Assembly: GCA_007115705.1 (NCBI GenBank)
Contig: QXEO01000549.1
Location: 2,221,512-2,285,511 of the forward strand
Direction of reading: 5' to 3'
From: Dactylis glomerata
Taxonomy: Eukaryota; Streptophyta; Magnoliopsida; Poales; Poaceae
Length of the DNA: 64,000 nucleotides
The first letter of the stretch is position 1. Every line of letters begins with the position of its first letter. Position numbers and translations under genes: made by a program. Below, in pieces: positions 35,112 to 44,279 of this stretch. The notes beneath the pieces are model-generated. The model saw nothing but the letters and a program-made list of their open reading frames with translations. It was not told where the DNA came from and did no database searches.

Positions 35112-36250
35112 CTCCTAGATAGTGAACACTGCCTGATCTATCACCATCATATCTGCTGACACATAATCTATATCCATGGGTTGCAAAGTCCCTAGGACTG
35201 AAAGAGCAATCCCTGGGTATGCCGGAGCAATCCCCGGTTATGCCGGAACAACCTCTGGATACATCTTTCCTTTGCCCTTGAAAACCGTAGTCACCGCGAA
35301 TGTCGGCCCAGTCCCCGGGATGCCGGATGGAGTCCTCAGGTTATCTATACTAGCACCGGCATCTACCTCCATTGGAACTGCTTCTGGACCCACCGGAACA
35401 AATATGGATGTTGACTCTAGCGATGGCTTGATGGATGGCTTCCTCAAATGCTGCAGCAAAATGCCAGGTGGAATTGATTCTCTGGATGACTCCAACTTGG
35501 ACAAAGTGTCGGCTGCATCATTCTGAGCTCAGGGAACGTGTCGGAACTCACATCCTTCAAAGTAGCCACTGATCTGCTGGACCAAGAAATGGTAAGATGC
35601 CATATTCGCATCATGCGCGTCCCATATGCCGAAAGACTGCTGGATCACTAGATCCGAATCACCAAAGCAAATAATCTGGCGAATGCCTATGTCCTTGGAC
35701 ACCTTCAATCTATGCACTAGCGCCTCATACTCCGCCACATTGTTAGATGCTGCAAAGTAAATATGCAGAACATATCTCAACTGGTCATTCTTGGGCGAGG
35801 TAAGTACTATATTGGCATCCAAACCATGTATCGTCTTGGACCCATCAAAATGTATTCTCCAATAGTTTGCATCTGGCAAAGGTGGCTCATACTGTATCTC
35901 GGCCCAATCAATGGAAAAATTGGCCAAGAACTGGGACTTGATTGTATCTCTTTTCTCATACTGAGGTGTATAAGGCGACAACTCTATTGCCCACTTGGCT
36001 ATCCAGCCACTTGCATGTTTGTTGCTTATGATCTCCGAGATAGGAGCCTCTGCCACCACTCGAATTGGATGCTCTTAGAAGTAATGCTTGAGCTTCTTGG
36101 CCGCCATATAGACACAATATGTCATCTTCTGGTAACGGGGGTAGTTTTGCTTTGAGGTAGAGAGCACTTCGCTCAGATAATATACCGGCCGCTGCACGGT
36201 TTTGCCTTCCTCCTATCGCTCCACTACTACCACAGCACTGACAATCCTAT
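35112..36250 (-). pseudogene. Tat-1 RNase H and second (archaeal-type) RNase H with linker
   Basis: The end of the first RNase H plus tail is at 35930-36250 (SEIISNKHASGWIAKWAIEL, YTPQYEKRDTIKSQFLANF). The second RNase H (35529-35905) has YWRIHFDGSK, NNVAEYEALVHRL and FGDSDLVIQQ, giving the D-E-D residues. It is followed by the FEGCEFRHVP end. A Pro/Ser-rich linker at 35238-35504 leads to integrase. Two consecutive RNase H domains are diagnostic for the plant Tat lineage, where the extra domain is archaeal-like and is thought to aid removal of the RNA primer. A TAG near 36076 and a TAG at the linker break the frame. Confidence 0.85.
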
Positions 36251-37300
36251 TGGTTGCCGCTATATAGAGCAACAATCGGCTCTTTTGGCAGAGGTGATGC
36301 CAATATCGACGCTGTTGACAACATATTCTTCAAATCCTTGAAGGCTGCGTCAGCTTGCATCGTCCAGACAAATGTGTCGGACTTCTTCATCAACTGGTAC
36401 AGAGGTAATGCTTTCTCTCCTAGCCGGCTTATAAAACGGCTCAAGGATGCGAGGCATCCAGTGAACTTCTGAACCTCTTTCAGGTCTGTCGGTGGCTGCA
36501 TTCTCTCTATTGCACGAATCTTGCCGAGATTCACCTCAATACCCCGGCTCGATACAAGGAAACCAAGCAACTTTCCTGCCGGCACACCAAAGGTGCACTT
36601 GGTCAGATTTAGCTTCATCCGAAACCTTCTCAGATTCGCAAAGGTTTCCCAGAGATCATCTATGAGAGTCCGGCTTTCTTTGGTCTTGATGATGACATCA
36701 TCGACATATACATGTACATTTTTATCTATCTGATCATGCAAGCATTTTTGCATACACCTTTGGTAAGTAGCACCGACATTTCTTAAGCCGAACGGCATAG
36801 TGAGATAGCAATAAGCCCTGTACAGGGTAATAAAAGATGTCTTTATTTGTTAGGCTGGTGCAATGGTATCTGGTGGAAACCAGAATAAGCATCTACAAAT
36901 GATAACAACAAACATTCGGCTATGGAATCAATAACTTGATCTATCCGAGGCAGCGGGAATCGATCTTTAGGACATGCCTTGTTCAGGTTGGTGTAGTCAA
37001 CACACATCCGCCATATTTTCACTATGGCTGGCTCATCCTTCTTCTTTGCCACCATGACTGGATTAGACAGCCAATCCGGATGCAGCACTTCCATGATAAA
37101 GCCGGAAGCTAGGAGCCTGGCTACTTCCTCCCATATCGCTTTCCTTCTATCATCAGCAAACCGCCAGAGCGGCTGCTTCACCGGCTTTGCATCCGGCCTT
37201 ACATGCAGTGAGTGCTCAGCTAGCTCCCTCAGCACACCTTGCAGGTCCTGAGTCGACCACGCAAAGATATCCGATTCTCATGGAGGAAGCTGGTGAGCTC
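36251..37300 (-). pseudogene. Tat-1 reverse transcriptase
   Basis: MCVDYTNLNKACPKDRFPLP and LSFVDAYSGFHQIPLHQPNK (36843-37235) are RT fingers and palm motif A. MPFGLRNVGATYQRCMQKCL, then YVDD (36697-36708) and LGFLVSSRGIEVN (36247-36798) are motifs B to E. A short stretch around 36800-36842 is out of frame (a stop after HQPNK). The catalytic Asp residues are all retained. The thumb segment, KFTGCLASLSRFISRLGEKA, is present; the equivalent is deleted in Tat-2. Confidence 0.9.
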
Positions 37301-37559
37301 GCTTTCCTATTTCTGGTCCAAGCCGGCATCTATGATGACGTGACGCTCTGGGAAGGCTTCACCCAGAGCCACTTTCTTGGTCTCCTTGGCCACTTGGAAG
37401 GAAGTGGTACCATTTGGGTTCGCCATGCCCGACATAGATTTGTCGGCCACCACTGCTTCAGCAATCTCCATGGCTCACTTGAGCCACTTCTTCTCCTCCG
37501 CTATGATCAGAGTCTCGGCCAGATTAGATCCGGTCGAGGCACATGCCATCGAGCGCTTG

Positions 37560-38123
37560 TAGTCACATGAAAATGATCACACCCTTGGGTCCCGGTATCT
37601 TCATCTTTAGGTACATCACATGCATAGATGCCATGAACTTGGCCAGTGCCGGCCTACCCAGCTATGCATGGTAAGGGCTATCCAGATCCAGCACCTCGAA
37701 CCGGAGGTTCTCAACTCTGCAGTTATCCCGGTTGCCAAACATGACATCCATACGGATTTTGCCCATCGGCGCACATGAAAGTCCCGGCACAATGTCGTGG
37801 AAAGTAGTCTGACTTTGCTCCATCATATTCTCCTTGATGCCCAACTTGTGCATGGTGTCCTGGTACATGATGTTGATGCTGCTTCCGTTTTTGATGAGGA
37901 CCTTGCTGAACTTGATGTTGTTTGTGGGCCCAACAAATGTCGGATCCATCACGAGTGCATAGTCGCTGGGATTTGGCATAATCTTGGGATGATCTGCCCA
38001 ATCCCAGCTGATATCCTGGTCTAACCAGTACATCAATCTTGGCACTAGTGACATAACTGCGTTCACCTCCAAACTCCGCCGGTACAAGCTCTGCTTGTCG
38101 TTCTTTTGGGTCTCAAAGACCAT
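37560..38123 (-). pseudogene. Tat-1 aspartic protease region
   Basis: The ORF at 37662-38123 contains KFSKVLIKNGSSINIMYQDT, where the retropepsin D[TS]G position reads NGSS (Asp replaced by Asn). Then come HDIVPGLSCAPMGKIRMDVM and FEVLDLDSPYHALLGRPALA, with the conserved LGRPAL loop reached at the ORF's end. The active-site Asp change would abolish proteolysis. Order, gag to protease to RT, is as expected. Confidence 0.75.
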
Positions 38124-40101
38124 GTAAGCTTGATCATGATCTTTATAGTCATTCTGGCCCGCTGTTGGGCCGGAGCCATAGAACTCGGGGATGTAATTAT
38201 TGTCAACTTGATGGACGCTAGCATTGCCGCTGTTATTCTGATTTCCGGAATTAGCCGGCCGGGGTGGTACTGCAACTGTATTTGCACCTGTCAGCGGCTA
38301 TGGAGCTGCCTTGACAGGTGGCCTAGCTGGCCCAACTGGATCTGCTCGCCCTGCTACTATATCATCAAACCAGGAACAATGCCCGGTCAACTGATTCGCC
38401 GGCCTATCCGACTGGAATGTATGGAAGCAACATGGCTTGTCCAGCGCCACATCTATGGTGTGCTTTGGCCACTGCTTCTTCTAGCCAGGGTCGGGATTCT
38501 AATTGATCTAGACATTCTTCTTCTGCCACGGCTGCGCTTGCTGCTGTGGTGGCTGTTGCTGCTGCTGAGGCTGCTGATAGCCCTCATATCTCGGACGCTG
38601 GCTACTGCCGGCGCCTGCTTGCTCTTACTCTACGGCTGCCACTTGGGACGAACTGTACCGATAATCTGGCCGATCATCTCTTCTCTTGATTTAGTTATCA
38701 AGGCAATGGAACTGCCCCGATGTCCCGGCACCACTGTTGCTCCGCTGCTGGAACTTTCCCTGACCTGCCGACGCAAGTAAGGGCTACATTGGATCTCCCA
38801 ATGCATAACTATCAGCTATCTTGATTGTCTCGGCCAATGTGGCCGGTATATCTCTCTGGAGTCTTTGCCACAGCATGGTGCCATGTCGGCACCCCTGAGC
38901 AAACCACATGATGGCATGCGTGTCTACAACTCCCTCACAGGAATTGTGCATTGTGCACCACCTAGTGAGGTAGTCACGGTCTATCTCGTACTCTCCTTGC
39001 CGGCAGTTAGCCAGCTGCTATGGGCGGTTGGGTCTCTTGTATGTATTGGTGAAGTTGGAAACAAACTGCTCTTCAAAATCTACCCAGCCATTGATGCTAC
39101 CGGCTGGCAAGTTGTTCAGCCATATCCTGGTTGGCCCTTCAAAAATCCGCGGCACATAGCGTACCGCCCACCTAAGGTTTCCTCCGACAATGTTCACTGC
39201 AGTTGAATAGTCTTCTAGCTAGTCTTCTCGCTTTGTGCTCTCGTTATATGTCCTCGCACCACGTGCGAGCTAGAAGTACTGCGGTGCTAGTTTCACCCAT
39301 GATCCGGGGTCCAAAGAACATGGGACCTAGAGCTCCTTGCCTCTCCACCAACTCTGTGTGGTATATCATGTCCAGCTTAAAGTGCGCATCATCCGGTGCC
39401 AGGGACCGAGGTCCCAGCCACGAGGCGATTGGGCTCGGAATCATGTTCTGTTGCTGCTGCTTCGGCTGGTCCTGCTGGTACTGCTGTTGCTGAGGTTGCT
39501 GGTATCTTGTCCTCGCAAGGGCACAATTTCCATCATCTTCACAATGTCTCGGCTGGCCTCCTCCTTGATACTGGACCGTATACTCGACACCTTGTTGTTG
39601 CTGATGCTGAACTTGTGCCGGATAACGGGGAACAATGTATTCCCGGCCACCACCAGCTGAGCGTGCTCCTTGCCTGGCCGGATAGCTCTGGCCGGCATTC
39701 TGATTGCCGACATGCCGGCCACCTTGGCCGGCATTCCCTTGTGTCACTGCTTGCTTTCCGGTGATGGCCAGATCATACACTTGAATCTGCTTGTCCCGGC
39801 GGTCAGATATAACACTTCCGGCACGCTGGGCACCTTGATGCGGGGACGAGGCTTGGCCCCTCGACCTCGCACCGGCACCTCCTACCGACGCAATGTACTA
39901 CGATGCTCTGGCACCTGGATTGGCCTTCTTAAAGGCTTCCTGCTGCGCATTTGCCTCACACAGAAGATCGTTAAGCCAAGCTTGCTGCTCACGTAGTGCT
40001 TCACCAGATAAAACAGGTAATTCCTTAGCTACTGTAGCTTCTTCTCTAAGGTTCTTTACTGGTGAGCTATACTTCGGCTTGTTGCGAGCCGACACATTGC
40101 T
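38124..40101 (-). pseudogene. Tat-1 gag, 3' two-thirds, 5' end lost
   Basis: The core segment is around 38780-39220: WLNNLPAGSINGWVDFEEQF, FTNTYKRPNRP and SYALGDP belong to the Retrotrans_gag domain. N-terminal low-complexity sequence lies at 39244-39780 (Gln/Gly/Arg-rich) and 39898-40101. A Gln-rich tail follows at 38500-38640. Stops are scattered. The minus-strand ORF at 39898-40197 reads on past 40101 into Tat-2 sequence and is therefore a chimeric reading frame, not a gene. Confidence 0.75.
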
Positions 40102-41056
40102 AACAATTGGAATGAGCTGGAAAAAGAATTCATAGGAAATTTCAAATCCACTTATACACGTCCAGCGTCCCTCGAGGAACTCAAGGCTTGCAAACAAATA
40201 AACAATGAGTCATTACGTTCGTATATACAACGGTGGAGCATAATCAAAAATTCAACAGAAGACGTCTCTGAAGAGGGAGCAATCAACGCCTTTGTGCATG
40301 GGTTATGGACCAAGCCCAGAACCGTGTCAGAACTTATGGACGTTGCTGATAGATTTGCAGACGGAGAAGACGCGTACAACAACAAGAGGGCAAGATCACC
40401 AGAAGACGACAGACCTCACCGATCCTACAGCCAGAGGCGCAGGTCTCGCAACTATGATAACCACAACCAGATAGCTGTATGGTTCAAAGGAAAAGAGCAA
40501 GGAAGAAGCGGGGCTCTAAAACATCGGGTACCGCAATAAAGACGAATCTGGTAGCAGCAAACAGTTCAGACCCAGAAACTATGACTCATCACCCAAAGAA
40601 ATTATGGACGGACCATGTCAAATGGACTATGCTTATTTACATGGAAAGAAAGTTTCAAATCATATAATGCAGGATTGCAGGGCATTTTTAAGGCTACAGG
40701 AAGCTGTCGGAGTAAAGTGAACAAATGCGCAAAGGTCCATAGAATATGGCGCACCACCACCACCACTGTTGCCCAACCACGGCAAAGCAGCAACCCAAGG
40801 GCAATTTGCCGTAGGTATTCAAAGCAACGGTGGATATACTCAGCCAAGAGGATACATGGACGCAATGATGCAACCAGTACCAAAGTCAAAAAAAGAGCAG
40901 CGCAACATATCCACACAAGTAAATATAGCCATGAAATCTCTGCCAGCTACTATGGAATACCTTAAGTGGTCCGATCAGACAATTGGATTCAGTAGAATCG
41001 ACCATCCAAGGAAAGTGTCGCGTGCAGGACACGCTCCCATGGTACTCAAAGCATAG
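40102..41056 (+). pseudogene. Tat-2 gag, 5'-truncated
   Basis: It begins inside the Retrotrans_gag domain with WNELEKEFIGNFKSTYTRPA and continues SLEELKACKQINNESLRSYI, IKNSTEDVSEEGAINAFVHGL to VADRFADGEDAYNN (about 40320-40390). A basic stretch (RRRSRNYDNHNQ) follows. Around 40610-40690 lies a degenerate CCHC-like knuckle (CQMDYAYLHGKK, NHIMQDC). Several frame changes occur between 40480 and 41056. The clean start of similarity at about 40107 marks the rearrangement point. Confidence 0.8.
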
Positions 41057-41656
41057 ATCAAACGGTACAACATCGGCAGAGTCTTAATGGATGCAGGAAG
41101 GGGAATAAATCTCATTTATGCAAGAACCCTGAAGGCGGTGAATATCTCTCTCAACATTTTACAACCCACAGATTGCTCCTTCCACGGAATAGTGCCAGGA
41201 AGCGCAAACTACCCATTGGGAAAAATCAAACTCGACGTTTGCTTTGGAAATCATCACAACTACAAGCGAGAGAAAATAGAATTCAAAGTCATGAACTGGC
41301 CATCGCAATATCACGTGATCCTGGGGCGTCGAGCTTTCACAAGATTCATGGTAGTACCCCATTATACTTACCTCGTGCTAAAAATACCAGGGTCAAATGG
41401 AGTCATCACAGTAAAGGGAAATTTTGAAATCTCAGACATTTGCGACAAAGAATTTCACCATATGGCGCAAACATTTGGTATGATAGCAGAGTATGCGAGA
41501 CACAAAGGAGAAACGGATCACAATGTGCTACCCGACGTTGGTCGATCCCTACCAGATAAGGCTTTCGACATAGCTCGAGACTCCAAGAAAGTTTTGGTTC
41601 ATCCAACAGACCCGGAGAAAACCACATCTATCGCGGTAGACCAGGACCCCGCATAG
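41057..41656 (+). pseudogene. Tat-2 aspartic protease region
   Basis: An open frame runs from 41087. IGRVLMDAGRGINLIYARTL is the active-site region, with DAG in place of DTG/DSG. HGIVPGSANYPLGKIKLDVC and VILGRRAFTRFM follow in the retropepsin order seen in Tat-1. The frame ends at TAG 41654-41656 just before RT; an intact polyprotein would read on. Protease activity is unlikely given the altered motif. Confidence 0.75.
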
Positions 41657-42475
41657 GAAAGCACGCTCATTGAGTTCCTCCGTGAGCGTTGGGAAATCTT
41701 CGCCTGGTGTCCATCAGACATGCCAGGCGTTCCTAGGGAACTCGTCGAGCATGCACTAAATGTGGATCCCAAAGCACGCCCTCCAAAGAAACCTCTACGA
41801 AGATGCGATGAGCCAAAACAAAATGCAATAGCAGCCAAACTTCATCGCTTGAAAAAAATGAGTTCATCAAGGAAATCAAACACATCAAGCTGGGTCTCCA
41901 ATCCAGTTATTGTCTGTGTCGACTATACAGCTCTGAACAAGCATTGCCCAAAGGATCCCTTCCCACTACCCATAATAAATCAAATAATAGACTCTACCAC
42001 GGGTTGTGCAAGGCTTTCCTTTCTAGATGCATATTCAGTTTCCAACCAGATCAAACTAAAAGTGGAAGACGAAGAAAAGACAGCCTTTATCACACCATAC
42101 GGCGTGTGCTGTTACCAGGTTATGCCCTTCGGCTTGAAAAACACGGGTGCAACCTACCAGCGACTGATGCAAAATTGCCTAGGCAATCAAATAGGCCAAA
42201 ACATTCAAGTATACATTGACAACATGGTTATCACCACAAAATAGGAAGCAATGCTCATTGGCGACTTACAAGAAACCTTCAACAACCTGGAGAGGTATAA
42301 GCTTAAATTAAATCCAACTAAGTGTTCCTTTGGTGTCCCAGTAGGGCAACTCCTCAGATTCTTAGTGTCGGCAAGAGGAATCGAAGCTAATCCAGAGAAA
42401 ATCCAGGCAATATTGACAATGGCTAAGCTGACAAAATTGCATGAGATACAACAACTCGCAGGTCGAGTAGCGTAT
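41657..42475 (+). pseudogene. Tat-2 reverse transcriptase, active site mutated, 3' end deleted
   Basis: VCVDYTALNKHCPKDPFPLP, LSFLDAYSVSNQIKLKVEDE and VMPFGLKNTGATYQRLMQNC are motifs A and B. The catalytic box reads YIDN (42212-42223) in place of YVDD/YIDD, a single G to A change that removes a metal-binding Asp. A TAG at 42242-42244 splits the frame, and KCSFGVPVGQLLRFLVSARG continues. Coding stops at IQQLAGRVA where element G begins. The thumb and first RNase H seen in Tat-1 are missing, so the G junction carries a deletion of host sequence. Confidence 0.88.
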
Positions 42476-44090
42476 CCATAATTTTTGATGCTCCATGCTT
42501 GTTTTTACACCATTTATTTAGTGTTTCATTACACTTCGTGGCACTTTTATGCATTTTCCGGAACTAACCTATTAACAAGTCGCCATGGTGCCAGTTCCCT
42601 GTTTTCTGTTGTTTTTGTGTTTCAGAAAAGTTACACAGCAAATATTCTCGGAATTGGACGATACCAAAACCAGTCGCGCAGAATTTCACTGAAGCTTCCA
42701 GAGATCTGAAGAGGAGACGGAGTGGGGCCATGAGGGCCCCACATAATAGGGTGGTGCGGCCCAGGGGTAGGCCGCGCCCCCTATGTGTGAGGGAGCCTCG
42801 GGCCACTCCTGACGTTGCCGCTTCGCCTATAAAGACCCCTCGATGGGAAAAACCTAAAGACCCGATCACTTTCCAGAACACATCACGATTCGCCGCCGCC
42901 ATCGACCCGAAGATCGGGAGGGTCTAGAAGCTCTTCCCGGCACCCTGCCGGAGAGGGGAATCACCACCGAAGGTCTTCTTCATCGCCATGCTTGCCTTCG
43001 GAGCGATGAGTGAGTAGTCTACCTTGGACTATGGGTCCATAGCCGTAGCTAGATGGTTGTCTTCTCCACCATGTGCTTCATGTTTAGATCTCATGAGCTG
43101 CCTTACATGATTGAGATTACCGTTATGTAATTCTACATGTTTGGTTTGTTGGGATCCGATGAATATTGGTGTTATGCTTGAGTTGAAGTACTGAAATTTA
43201 TCTTATGTTATCTCTATGTTGTTTATGATCTTGCATGCTCTCCGTTGTTACTAGCTATCTTGGCCGAGTAGTTGCTAGTGACTCCAAGAGGGGGTATTTA
43301 TGCTCGATAGTGGGTTCATGCCTCTATTTAATCTGGGGGAGTGATAGAAACCTCTAAGGTTGTAGATGTGCTGTTGCTACTAGCTAGGGGGAAAACAACA
43401 TTCATATGCTCGAGGGTATATGCTTTGTTTACATTACAAACTTTGCTTAATGCAATTATTTGGTGTTCGCAACTTAATACTTGTGGAGTTCTCGGATTGA
43501 TTTGCCACAAGTGGATTATTAGTCATAGATGTAGTTGGATGGCGGTCTATGTATTTTGTTGTAATGCCCAGAGTAAATCTCATAGTGATCCTCTCTTCAT
43601 ATGCACGTTGTCTTTATTCTATCAATTGCCCAACTATAATTTGTTTACCCAGCATGTGTTATTTTATCTTATGGAGAGACACCACTAGTGAACTGTGGAC
43701 CTCGGTCCTATTTCCATTATATTGCTATCACCTGTTTACTTTACTCGCATACTATTACTATTTTCTACTCGATACGCTCATTCCTTTGTTTACAGCAAAC
43801 CGGTGAGATTGACAACCTCATCGCAAGTTGGGAGCAAAGTATTTGGTTGTGTTGTGTGCAGGTTCTGCGTTGCTATTGGTCAAAGACGAGTCAACAAGTG
43901 TCGTAAACGGCGCCCTTGTTGGAGTGTTATTAGGACAGTCAGCATCACCTTCAGTCGTTTGTCTGCTCCTCTCCTGACCGACATACCTTGGTTTCTTAAC
44001 TGAGGGAAAACCTTGCTGCTATATTCATCATTCCTTCCTCTTGGGGTTCCCAACTGGACGGTGAAAAGATATCACCACCCTACCGCATCA
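42476..44090 (+). repeat. Element G 5' LTR, first 15 bp missing
   Basis: It begins GTATCCATAATTTTTGATGC directly after Tat-2 RT sequence and ends CTACCGCATCA. A TATAAAG box lies at 42828-42834. It matches the D and E LTRs in reverse orientation over most of its length. Confidence 0.9.
42828..42834 (+). promoter_or_regulatory. Candidate TATA box of element G 5' LTR
   Basis: TATAAAG within CGCCTATAAAGACCCCTC, upstream of a GC-rich stretch; the same box is present in reverse in D and E. It is absent from the G 3' LTR because of a deletion. Confidence 0.55.
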
Positions 44091-44100
44091 AGCTCTTTTC

Positions 44101-44118
44101 TGGCGCCGTTGCCAGGGA
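44101..44118 (+). other. Element G primer-binding site (tRNA-Asp)
   Basis: TGGCGCCGTTGCCAGGGA, one mismatch to the tRNA-Asp complement, 10 bases after the 5' LTR. A leader of about 160 bp follows before gag. Confidence 0.85.
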
Positions 44119-44279
44119 GGAAGAAGAAGACTTCTGTGAGGGGAGTTTTCACACGCACATCCTTTAATTTGTTTTAAGTTTTGCTTTACTTTATTTTTAC
44201 TTGCATCGTTTTATCAAAAACCCAAAAAAATTAGAATCCTTGATAGTTTTTTTACTTGTCTGCTTTTAGTTTTTCTAAA

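Larger units (their letters stand above)
1..40101 (-). mobile_element. Tat-1: Ty3/Gypsy (Tat lineage) element, 5'-truncated, host of nested insertions
   Basis: Minus-strand gag, protease, RT, RNase H, a second RNase H and integrase occur in that order from 40.1 down to 34.0 kb. A plus-strand (antisense) coding region follows from 33.2 kb to the left edge. A second, archaeal-type RNase H between RT/RNase H and integrase, plus an antisense ORF 3' of pol, are established traits of the plant Tat lineage (Grande, RIRE2/Retrosat2, Ogre relatives). Removing insertions A and D leaves about 11 kb. The 5' LTR and start of gag are missing because of a fusion at about 40.1 kb, and the 3' LTR should lie left of the window. 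Several stops and frameshifts show it is dead. Confidence 0.85.

Noticed and set aside
36247..36798. Possibility that Tat-1 pol is intact
   Set aside because: Stops or frame changes occur between nearly every pair of domains, and the protease site lacks its Asp.
39898..40197. 99-codon minus-strand ORF at the Tat-1/Tat-2 junction
   Set aside because: It is a chimera: the first part is antisense to Tat-2 gag and the second part is Tat-1 gag.
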